NCBI RefSeq assembly: GCF_021502725.1 | Contig: NZ_JAKFFS010000002.1 | Coordinates: forward strand, 1 to 64,000 | DNA from: Dyadobacter sp. CY345 | Lineage (GTDB): Bacteria; Bacteroidota; Bacteroidia; Cytophagales; Spirosomataceae | Direction of reading: 5' to 3' | Length of the DNA stretch: 64,000 bases | Shown: positions 25,264 through 32,694 of the stretch, piece by piece | How the letters are laid out: each line of letters starts with the position of its first letter | Position numbering within the stretch: the stretch's first letter is position 1 | Translations under genes and position numbers: made by a program | The notes under the pieces: generated by a model | The model's database searches: none | The model's input: only the letters and a program-made list of their open reading frames with translations | What the model was told of the DNA's origin: nothing

Positions 25264-28200
25264 TTATTTTTTCACGATTTTACTTGTGATAACCGTTCCG
25301 TTAGTACGAATCATTTGCACAAGATAAAGTCCTGAAGGCAAATTCTGAACATTGATTTCTTTGCTTGGAACAAAAGCGGACTGATAAACAGCTCTACCAC
25401 TTGCATCAAAGATCGATACGCTCTTAATCTGAGTGAAATCATTTGCTTTGATTATAAGCTTCTCTGCAACCGGGTTTGGATAGAACGATGCTGATAGGCC
25501 GTCAAAGCTTATTGACTCAATTCGGCTGTAAGCAAATGTTCCGTCGCGGTCTACCATTTTAAGACGGTAAAGATTTTCGCCGTTAAGAGGTTCGCTGTCA
25601 ATAAAGTTGTAATTTTTGATTGACGTGCTCTCTCCGTTCGATTTCTTCGTTCCGATCATACCCCATTGTTTACCATTCTGGCTGCGTTCAATCTCGAAAC
25701 GATCACTGTTTGTTTCTGTCGTTGTAGCCCAGTTTAGTAATGCAGTCTGACCTTCTCTTGCTACCGTAAATGAAGTAAGTGTTACAGGAAGTGGATTCGT
25801 CGGATCCAAAAGCAAATGCAGTGTAGCAGTAGCACAAGCTGATGGCGTACCATTGTCACATGTTGTGTATGCGAAGTTTTTCGGTCCTTTAAATCCGGTG
25901 GCGGGAACGAAAGTGAAACTTCCATCTGACAATAAGGTGAAAACACCAGACCCATCCGAGATACTCTGAGGTGAGACGACCTTATCATTTCCATTCGGAT
26001 CTATATCGTTAACTGACACATTTCCAGTGGTAGTAATACCAATTTCAGAATTAAAGTAGTCGTCCGTCGCCGATGTAGCATTCGCAGTATTAGGCTCTCT
26101 CACAGAAATATAAACCGTGGTACTAGTACACAAACCTGACGGCGTTTCGCAAACCGAATACGTGAATAAGTCTGGACCATAGTATCCTGCATTAGGCGTA
26201 TAAAGGATATTTCCACCTGATACCGATACTGTTCCGTTTGACGGCGTAGTTGGTGTAGGATTTCCCAGCACGCCATCTTTATTTCCAACCCCATCATTTG
26301 CTCTGACATTGATCGTGACTTGTCCGGGTGAAGTAGTAGCACCTGTAACAACAGCTATGTCAAAATTCGCGAATGGCACATTGCTATCCGTAAGCGGATC
26401 TTTAACTGTAATAACCAAAGGAACATTTGTGCAAGGAGTTTCAGGAATACAAACTGGGACATCGTAGGTATAAACCCCTTTGGTCGTAGCTGTAAAGGTA
26501 TACGTTCCATTTGAATTCAATACCAAATTGGCACCTGCCGGATTTCCCGGAGCGGCTGTTGCAGTTGGACCATAAGTGCTGCCTGCAGGTAAAATGTCAT
26601 TTGTCGAAACACTTGCAGAAACCTGAACATTTATCTGTGTGGCAGTAAAGTCTGGATTTTTGATAGCATTACAGCTTAAAGCACCTCCGCCAACAGAAGT
26701 TCTGGTATCTATAAATGCACCAAATACATCAACAACATTAATTACGTCGGCCAATGCTGAAAAGACAATCCTTACCTCGTCAAATGGCTGCGTCGTGACA
26801 AAACTTGGATTGATCTGGGTGCCTACGCCAACCGTGATTACATTCAATAATTCCAGGTTAAGCAGCGCTGAGCCCGATCTCGATTCCTGTAAAACACCAT
26901 CGTTGTAAGTCTGAATGGTAATGGAATTCAAAAGATCCACTTGCGCAATACTGTTAACATTTCTGATAACGAACCCGGCAGCAGTACCGACTGGATAAGT
27001 AGAAATTGGATCGACCACTGAAATCGCGGCGGATGCGCCAACATTTGCAACAAGTGTCACACGAGAGAAATCAGAGTTGCTGGAAGATATTACATTCCAT
27101 GGATCTCTTACGGAGCAACCAACACATGCCACACCAGAAATACCGGTTTTCGCAGCATCGATTACGACTGGGAACGCAGGCTGCGTTAAGAAATAGCTAT
27201 TATTGCAGGCGATAGTACCCTGGCATAATTTATCGAAAATAGCTCCATAAATTCTGATGTTGCCAAGATCGGCACCAACGAGTTGTGTGAAGGTTATTTT
27301 TACTTCATCGTAAGCTTGATTCGCGACAATTCCTACAATCTGGCGGCTCGATCCTGTTAGCAAAGATGTACCTGCTCCCACAATAAGTGCATTTCCGGTA
27401 CCGGTCTGCACCAAAGCTCCGTTGTTGTAAAGCGATATTGTAGCACTGCTCAGCGCGCCAGCAGAAAGTAATGTCGTAGTTTCCACATCAAACCCTGCAA
27501 AAGAATTTGCGCTGTAAGTATTAAGTGCATCCGCAACTGCAAAATCAGCAGAGCTTGCAACACCAGCAGCCAGCACGATTGTGGCTGAATTGCCAGCATC
27601 GGAGTCAATCACATTTCCGGAATTGTTTATAGTACATGCGACACAGGCCGGTGAAGTTATTCCTGTATTTTTGCCATCAACATAAACAGGAAAATTAGGA
27701 TTTGTAAGCGCAGTAAGCGTGTTGCATTCTAAAGGAGTTCCTGCACAGAAGGACGTAAATACTGCACCATAAACCTCGGTGGTTCCCAGGGTCAAGCCGA
27801 CGGTCTGATCCACAGTCAATTTGACTTCGTCAAATTCTTGTGTGGCAACAAAACCAATGGTTTGCCTGCCAGATCCACTCAAAAGTGGGGCTCCGACAGA
27901 TAAAAGGCTTCCATTTCCAAAAACATCACTGGTAGCTACACCGTTCAGATAAGTCTGAATTCTTAACCCACTTAAAGCGTTTACCCCGATTATACTTGGG
28001 TTATTGATATCAAACCCTGTAAAGGTTCCGGCCGGATAAGACTGCTCAACACTTTTGACTGCAACTGAACCACTTACGCCAACCCCCGCGGTTAATACAA
28101 TATCCGTATGATTGGCAGGATCTCCGTCAATTAAATTGCCCGTATTTGAAACCTGGCAATTAGCACAAATATTTGCGTCAACCCCAGTGTTTGGCGTACT

Positions 28201-29361
28201 TATTAGAACTGGATAATTTGGGCTGGTGAGTGCAGTAGGCGTATTGCAGGATAGTGCAACTCCATCACAGAAAGTCTGGAATACAGCATTGTAAACCAAT
28301 GTTGCACCAAGATTTAAGTCTGCCGTGGCGGCTATCGTAATCTGCACTTCATCAAAAGGGACAGTGCTCACAAAACCAACGCGCTGTCGTCCTGAGCCGC
28401 TTAGTAATCCAACCGACAACAAGCCATTTGTTGCAGTTTTTACCTCCTGCTCTGCTCCGTTCAAATAGGTTTTTAGTGTGATACTTTTAAACACACCAAG
28501 ATTAAGTATTGCAGAATTTTCAATTTCAAAGCCTGCAAATGTCTGCGCCGGATAGTCCGTTACTTGGTCCTTAATAGACAAAGAAGCGCTTCCAATTCCA
28601 GTCACTGATAGGCTGGCAGCATTTGAAGTGTTGGCGTCAACCGCATTTCCGGTATTCGTCACTGAGCCAAGACCGTCAGTAGTTGTTCTCGCAGGAGAAA
28701 CTATCACAGGATATTCCGGATAATTTACAGCAGTTGCCGTGTTACATACCAGCGCAGGTCCTGCTTTGTAAGCCCTTTGCACCGCGTAAAAAACGTCGTA
28801 TGTAGTTATTGCGCCTAGTGGACTGTTAATTTCAATTTCTACCCGGTTGTAACTTAAAGTCGTGTAAATTCCAACTTCCGTTGCATCTGAAACTAATGAT
28901 GAACTAAGGCCTAATAAGTTTATCGATGTGCTGGTTTCCTGTAATGCGTTGTCAAGATATGTTCTGATGGTTATTCCATTTAACACAGAAAGGCCGAGCA
29001 AGGAGGAATTTCTTATTAAAAAACCAACGAAATTCCCAGCCTGGTATGTGTTGGCATCGGCAACTCTCATCGTAAGAGAACCACCAATAACAATCGTTCC
29101 GATTGCTGGCTGCGTTAAGTTGTCATCGATTGCTCTCGAAGCGGACGTCCAAAAGCTCAATCCAGGGGAAGTATTCGTTTGCGTTACAGTAAAGCTTGGC
29201 GTTGATCCATTCACCCAGGGTGTTGATGTTGTCGAGTTCAATGGAAGATTAGCCTGTTGAGCCAAAGCTTGAAAATTCAAGACAAAAAAACTTATAATAG
29301 CTATACAGCAGATGACAAACGAGTTTTTTCTAAAAACCGTTTTACGAGTATGTGATACCAT
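25264..29361 (-). CDS. large secreted repeat protein with type IX secretion sorting domain
   Basis: This 1365-residue protein has a signal peptide (residues ~12-35, ending ALAQ). Five tandem repeats of about 165-190 residues follow, filling roughly residues 36-910. Each has the order Y/F-P-V, NTGN-x-ID, Y-PAGTFAGF, TYLNG, LLSGSGRQ-x-VGF, FDEV, and ends at a CN dipeptide. A divider (NIPPD...) and two cadherin/VCBS-like Ig domains come next (containing NVRANDGVGNKDG and FTYSVCETPSGLC). Last is a type IX sorting domain, FYPNPVAEKLIIKAND...IFDASGRAVYQ. It is predicted to reach the cell surface by T9SS. Ligand and function are unknown; adhesion is a guess. Upstream lie two small ORFs on the same strand. 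Confidence 0.85.
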   Translation of the reverse strand: MVSHTRKTVFRKNSFVICCIAIISFFVLNFQALAQQANLPLNSTTSTPWVNGSTPSFTVTQTNTSPGLSFWTSASRAIDDNLTQPAIGTIVIGGSLTMRVADANTYQAGNFVGFLIRNSSLLGLSVLNGITIRTYLDNALQETSTSINLLGLSSSLVSDATEVGIYTTLSYNRVEIEINSPLGAITTYDVFYAVQRAYKAGPALVCNTATAVNYPEYPVIVSPARTTTDGLGSVTNTGNAVDANTSNAASLSVTGIGSASLSIKDQVTDYPAQTFAGFEIENSAILNLGVFKSITLKTYLNGAEQEVKTATNGLLSVGLLSGSGRQRVGFVSTVPFDEVQITIAATADLNLGATLVYNAVFQTFCDGVALSCNTPTALTSPNYPVLISTPNTGVDANICANCQVSNTGNLIDGDPANHTDIVLTAGVGVSGSVAVKSVEQSYPAGTFTGFDINNPSIIGVNALSGLRIQTYLNGVATSDVFGNGSLLSVGAPLLSGSGRQTIGFVATQEFDEVKLTVDQTVGLTLGTTEVYGAVFTSFCAGTPLECNTLTALTNPNFPVYVDGKNTGITSPACVACTINNSGNVIDSDAGNSATIVLAAGVASSADFAVADALNTYSANSFAGFDVETTTLLSAGALSSATISLYNNGALVQTGTGNALIVGAGTSLLTGSSRQIVGIVANQAYDEVKITFTQLVGADLGNIRIYGAIFDKLCQGTIACNNSYFLTQPAFPVVIDAAKTGISGVACVGCSVRDPWNVISSSNSDFSRVTLVANVGASAAISVVDPISTYPVGTAAGFVIRNVNSIAQVDLLNSITIQTYNDGVLQESRSGSALLNLELLNVITVGVGTQINPSFVTTQPFDEVRIVFSALADVINVVDVFGAFIDTRTSVGGGALSCNAIKNPDFTATQINVQVSASVSTNDILPAGSTYGPTATAAPGNPAGANLVLNSNGTYTFTATTKGVYTYDVPVCIPETPCTNVPLVITVKDPLTDSNVPFANFDIAVVTGATTSPGQVTINVRANDGVGNKDGVLGNPTPTTPSNGTVSVSGGNILYTPNAGYYGPDLFTYSVCETPSGLCTSTTVYISVREPNTANATSATDDYFNSEIGITTTGNVSVNDIDPNGNDKVVSPQSISDGSGVFTLLSDGSFTFVPATGFKGPKNFAYTTCDNGTPSACATATLHLLLDPTNPLPVTLTSFTVAREGQTALLNWATTTETNSDRFEIERSQNGKQWGMIGTKKSNGESTSIKNYNFIDSEPLNGENLYRLKMVDRDGTFAYSRIESISFDGLSASFYPNPVAEKLIIKANDFTQIKSVSIFDASGRAVYQSAFVPSKEINVQNLPSGLYLVQMIRTNGTVITSKIVKK

Positions 29362-29371
29362 GACTATTTCT

Positions 29372-29545
29372 TTATAGGGTTTGTAGTGTGTTTAAATAGT
29401 GCAATCCAGGAATGGTGGATTGAGGACATCCAAAGTTTGGAATGGCGTATCCCACTTGTTTCAGTTGGTATCTGTGCAGAACTGCTTGATCAAGTGAACG
29501 GTAGGTCAACCTAGCCGGCCACTTGCCATAAGTAGAAATTTTCAT
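29372..29545 (-). CDS. small ORF 1, 57 residues, unknown
   Basis: An ATG (29543-29545) opens 57 codons beginning MKISTYGKWPARLTYRSLD and ending at TAA 10 nt before the start of the large T9SS gene. The C-terminal part contains GYAIPNFGCPQSTIPGLHYL. No family is recognised and no transmembrane segment is seen. The main support for coding is context: a second small ORF, also starting MK-ST within its first residues, lies upstream with the same 14-nt element at the same distance from its ATG. It may be a regulatory leader peptide or a small secreted or binding peptide. Confidence 0.4.
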   Translation of the reverse strand: MKISTYGKWPARLTYRSLDQAVLHRYQLKQVGYAIPNFGCPQSTIPGLHYLNTLQTL

Positions 29546-29562
29546 TGTCAATTAATTTTATA

Positions 29563-29576
29563 GTGAGAAATATTTA
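29563..29576 (-). promoter_or_regulatory. shared element upstream of small ORF 1
   Basis: TAAATATTTCTCAC (minus-strand reading) occurs here, 17 nt before the ATG of small ORF 1. An identical copy lies 16 nt before small ORF 2. The constant spacing suggests a common promoter or 5'-UTR element. Confidence 0.5.
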
Positions 29577-29676
29577 GTAAAAAATCTGTAATAGTCAGAG
29601 CATAGCTTTCCTGTTCATGATTTGAATCAATTTCAAACCTGTTAAGAAAGTAATATGTTTTTTGACTTTGAACTGT

Positions 29677-29796
29677 CTAAACTAATGCCGGAGGTGAGCA
29701 GCAATGGAGACAGGGGAATGCCGAGATACCGAAGTCAAACTGCTCCTCACAGTTGACCGGGTAGTGCGAGAAAAGTAGTAGTGGTGTGCTTTTCAT
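29677..29796 (-). CDS. small ORF 2, 39 residues, Cys-rich
   Basis: An ATG (29794-29796) opens 39 codons beginning MKSTPLLLFSHYPVNCEEQF and ending in a CLHCCSPPALV tail before TAG. It carries four cysteines and a Pro-rich end. A short hydrophobic N-terminal run (PLLLF) is too short for a sure signal peptide. It is the upstream twin of small ORF 1, with an identical 14-nt element in front. Coding is suggested by this arrangement, not by homology. A peptide precursor or leader peptide is possible. Confidence 0.35.
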   Translation of the reverse strand: MKSTPLLLFSHYPVNCEEQFDFGISAFPCLHCCSPPALV

Positions 29797-29812
29797 AAAA
29801 ATAATATATATG

Positions 29813-29826
29813 GTGAGAAATATTTA
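29813..29826 (-). promoter_or_regulatory. shared element upstream of small ORF 2
   Basis: This is the second exact copy of TAAATATTTCTCAC (minus-strand reading), ending 16 nt before the ATG of small ORF 2. The next base differs but the following ATA is also shared, extending the match. Confidence 0.5.
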
Positions 29827-30889
29827 TTCGCTTTTGATATCTGATGCCTCTTTTTGTTACTCTTCGTATTTAGAAAATGACAACCTTATTAAATCTTAAA
29901 TGATCATGCCAAATGATAGTATTCGTATCATTAATTCACTGTCATAATCATCCATGAAAGTAATTGCAGACATTGCTACCGGATGGCAACAAGCCAGACG
30001 AATTTAGCCGAAAAGTAATCCAATAACCGGCAATCTTCTGAGGGGTAAGGTATGCAATCAAGTAATAGCGCATTTTAGAAACTATATATGCTTTGTTACA
30101 AGATCTGTCATATGGTTCAAATTTTTCATGTGCTAATAAGTATTTAAAGAGCTCATTTCATAAGCCTCAATATGCTAAGATGCTACGCTATCATAAACAT
30201 AGTAAAGTTTCTACAATATACAAATAGTAGTTTTCAAATTTTATAGAAATTAATTTCGCTTGTGTAGAAAAAGTTAGTTTTCGGTAAAAATTTTGAGGTG
30301 ATATACTAGCGATATTTCTGATGAAGACGTAGAAAATTACTGAGGTTTGGTCGCTATCGGTAGAAGAAAAATTCAAAAGTGTTAGTAAGTACGCAAAGCC
30401 GAAAATAAAAAAGGATAACCAAACAATGGGTATTGCCGGGTTATCCTTCAAAAGACTTATATAACGTTGAGTAAAGGTTGTTCTATATTAGATACTATTT
30501 AAAAACCTTGGAAAAAATAAACTCTCGAATCAACAAAGTTACCGGGCAATAGATGTAATATTTATACTACAACTTTGTATCTAATAACTTCGCTGTAAAT
30601 ATATAAACAATTTAGATTTTTACCAGTTTCTTAACAAAAAAATAATTTTATTCTGCCTGTCAGAAATTGCTGTGAACATTTTAATTATCAAGCTTTGCAC
30701 GCAACAAATTGATGCGAATCTTTTGAAATACTCCAAAAGTGATAAATCGTACCGGGAATAATTTAATATTATAATTCATTATTCTTTTCTTGATACTTTT
30801 TGGATGATTTTACTAGTTTTGGCATATGTTTTGATCCTTTACACTATTTATAAATAAAACCGAGTTCCCATATTAAATTAACAGGAAAT
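29827..30889. other. AT-rich gene-poor stretch
   Basis: About 1.06 kb contains no ORF I can support on either strand. A formal 86-codon frame at 30191-30451 on the minus strand has a membrane-like start but ends in low-complexity text and overlaps a terminator hairpin. The stretch is AT-rich. The only clear structured element is the hairpin at 30411-30448. Confidence 0.6.
30411..30448 (-). terminator. orphan intrinsic terminator (minus strand)
   Basis: AAGGATAACC (30411-30420) pairs with GGTTATCCTT (30439-30448). On the minus strand the hairpin is followed by a T-run (TTTTTTATTTT), as for a rho-independent terminator. No minus-strand gene lies upstream of it between 30450 and 30889, so it may end a small untranslated RNA. 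Confidence 0.6.
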
Positions 30890-31192
30890 ATGAAGAATAT
30901 TAGGATCATTTTGATTTTCGTAGTAGTTGCGATCGTCAGTCCGAGAGCAAATAGTTCTACAAATGGCTTTTTTGTGGAATCAGTATTACAAGATAAGGTT
31001 TCAGTTAAACCGGAGGATTTGCCGCAGCCTATTAAAACAACCTTGGAGACTGACGTTTATTCAGGATGGGAAATAACAGAAGCCTTCATTATTACGAAGC
31101 CAGATAAAACGCAATTTTTCGAAATATCTCTTAAACACGGAAGCGAAACAGCTAAAATAAATCTGGATAAAGACGGCAGGAAGGTCGAATAG
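30890..31192 (+). CDS. small periplasmic PepSY-like protein
   Basis: This 100-residue exported protein has a signal peptide (RIILIFVVVAIVSPRANS). Its compact domain runs VKPEDLPQPIKTTLETDVYSG, then WEITEAFIITKPDKTQFFEISL, and ends in INLDKDGRKVE. The pattern resembles the PepSY-like (BLIP-type) fold often seen in secreted Bacteroidota proteins. It is followed by an 18-bp perfect terminator and stands alone upstream of the sigma-54 response regulator. The function is unknown; inhibition or protein binding is possible. Confidence 0.75.
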   Translation: MKNIRIILIFVVVAIVSPRANSSTNGFFVESVLQDKVSVKPEDLPQPIKTTLETDVYSGWEITEAFIITKPDKTQFFEISLKHGSETAKINLDKDGRKVE

Positions 31193-31208
31193 CGATATTT
31201 AATCATTT

Positions 31209-31248
31209 AAAGCCAAAAAGCCGGAGAAGTCTCCGGCTTTTTGGCTTT
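31209..31248 (+). terminator. 18-bp perfect hairpin terminator
   Basis: AAAGCCAAAAAGCCGGAG (31209-31226) and its exact complement (31231-31248) form a perfect stem with an AAGT loop. The arm contains a five-base T-run. It follows the PepSY-like gene by 17 nt. Confidence 0.9.
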
Positions 31249-31323
31249 AAATTTTGCAATTTTGTATTCTCGTAAATCGTTAACTTACGGATATTTTTCT
31301 AATCACTAATTTATTTTGCCCTT

Positions 31324-32694
31324 ATGGCTCATTTGCTTCTTGTTGAAGACGATACTACATTTTCCAAATTACTGAGTAACTTTCTTGGTAAGCATGGCCA
31401 TGCAGTACAGGTTTGCTCAACAATAGCCGGTGCCAGGGATGCCATTCGTTCAAAGGCCGGCGCATCAGATGATTTTGCAGTATTTATGCTGGATTATCGT
31501 CTTCCGGATGGTAATTCTCTGGATCTTTTAAAGTCGCTTCGTGAAGAAGGCAATCGGACACCTGCCCTGATCATGACAAGTTTTAATGACATCAGGACTG
31601 CCGTAAATGCGATGCAAAGCGGCGCTTTTGATTATATTACCAAACCTGTAAATCCGGAAGAGTTACTTATGGTTTTAAAGGAAGCTCTGAATAGAAAAAC
31701 AGAGGTTTCAGTCAAAACAATTTCTAAAAAACCAGAAAAACAGTCGCTTGATTTCATCGAAGGGAATAGTAAAATTTCTAAGCAATTGTATGAATATGTT
31801 CGTCTGGTCTCTCCAACTGATATGTCTGTAATTATACAGGGAGAAAGCGGGACAGGTAAAGAACACGTCGCCAAATCAATCCATAGATTAAGCAAGCGTG
31901 CTGAGGGGCCTTTTGTGGCTATAGACTGTGGGTCTCTGTCGAAAGATCTGGCCGCCAGCGAACTTTTTGGACATAAAAAAGGTGCCTTTACGGGTGCATT
32001 AACTGATAAAATTGGCCAGTTCGAAGCTGCTGATGGCGGAACACTGTTTCTGGATGAAATTGGAAACCTTGGATATGATGTGCAAATAAAATTGCTTCGC
32101 GCTTTGCAGGAGAGGATTGTAGTACCCATAGGGAGTACTCAGCCGGTAAAGGTTGATGTAAGATTGATTGCAGCCACCAATGAAGATTTGCTTACAATTT
32201 CTTCAAATGGTGACTTCCGGGAAGATTTGTATCATCGTTTGAATGAGTTTAAAATTCAGGTTCCTGCGCTTCGGGAGAGGGGAGAAGATCTAGCCGTTTT
32301 TATACAGCATTTTGTCGATAAGGCAAATGAAGAGCTCGAAAAAAATGTTCGGCAGTTATCGAAGGAAGTTATGGATATCTTCATGAAATATGACTGGCCC
32401 GGTAACCTGCGCGAACTTAACAATGTGATCAAAAGACTGGTATTGCTTTCAAAGGAAGAAACCGCCGATCTGAAAGCATTGCCGCAGGAAATGATCACGT
32501 CGATGGAGAGTATTGCCGCAAAGCCAACGGTATCCAGCGGTTCTGATCTGAAATTATTGCAGGAAACGCATGAAAAGGAAATGATCGAAAAGGTATTGCA
32601 GGATGTGCGTTACAATAAAAGCAAGGCTGCCAAGCTACTGAATATTGATCGGAAAACGCTTTATTATAAAATCGAAAAGTATCATATCGAGTAA
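31324..32694 (+). CDS. sigma-54-dependent NtrC-family response regulator
   Basis: This 456-residue protein has three domains. The receiver has acidic E8/D9/D10 and the phospho-acceptor D57 (FMLDYRLPDG), with K108 in TKPVN. The AAA+ domain has Walker A GESGTGKE (173-180) and the sigma-54 contact loop GAFTGA (220-225), plus the Walker B region GTLFLDEIGNL. The Fis-type HTH near the C-terminus is YNKSKAAKLLNIDRKTLYYKI. It activates sigma-54 promoters on phosphorylation. Its stop overlaps by 13 bp the stop end of the convergent hybrid kinase, a likely partner. No -24/-12 promoter was identified inside the window. Confidence 0.93.
   Translation: MAHLLLVEDDTTFSKLLSNFLGKHGHAVQVCSTIAGARDAIRSKAGASDDFAVFMLDYRLPDGNSLDLLKSLREEGNRTPALIMTSFNDIRTAVNAMQSGAFDYITKPVNPEELLMVLKEALNRKTEVSVKTISKKPEKQSLDFIEGNSKISKQLYEYVRLVSPTDMSVIIQGESGTGKEHVAKSIHRLSKRAEGPFVAIDCGSLSKDLAASELFGHKKGAFTGALTDKIGQFEAADGGTLFLDEIGNLGYDVQIKLLRALQERIVVPIGSTQPVKVDVRLIAATNEDLLTISSNGDFREDLYHRLNEFKIQVPALRERGEDLAVFIQHFVDKANEELEKNVRQLSKEVMDIFMKYDWPGNLRELNNVIKRLVLLSKEETADLKALPQEMITSMESIAAKPTVSSGSDLKLLQETHEKEMIEKVLQDVRYNKSKAAKLLNIDRKTLYYKIEKYHIE

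Noticed and set aside
29372-29826. Riboswitch or CRISPR leader as explanation of the duplicated 14-nt word
   Set aside because: Only two copies, different intervening sequences and no spacer-repeat regularity; the ORF-linked spacing fits better.
30191-30451. 86-codon minus-strand ORF with a membrane-like start
   Set aside because: Overlaps the terminator hairpin at 30411-30448; second half is low-complexity and lacks any family pattern.
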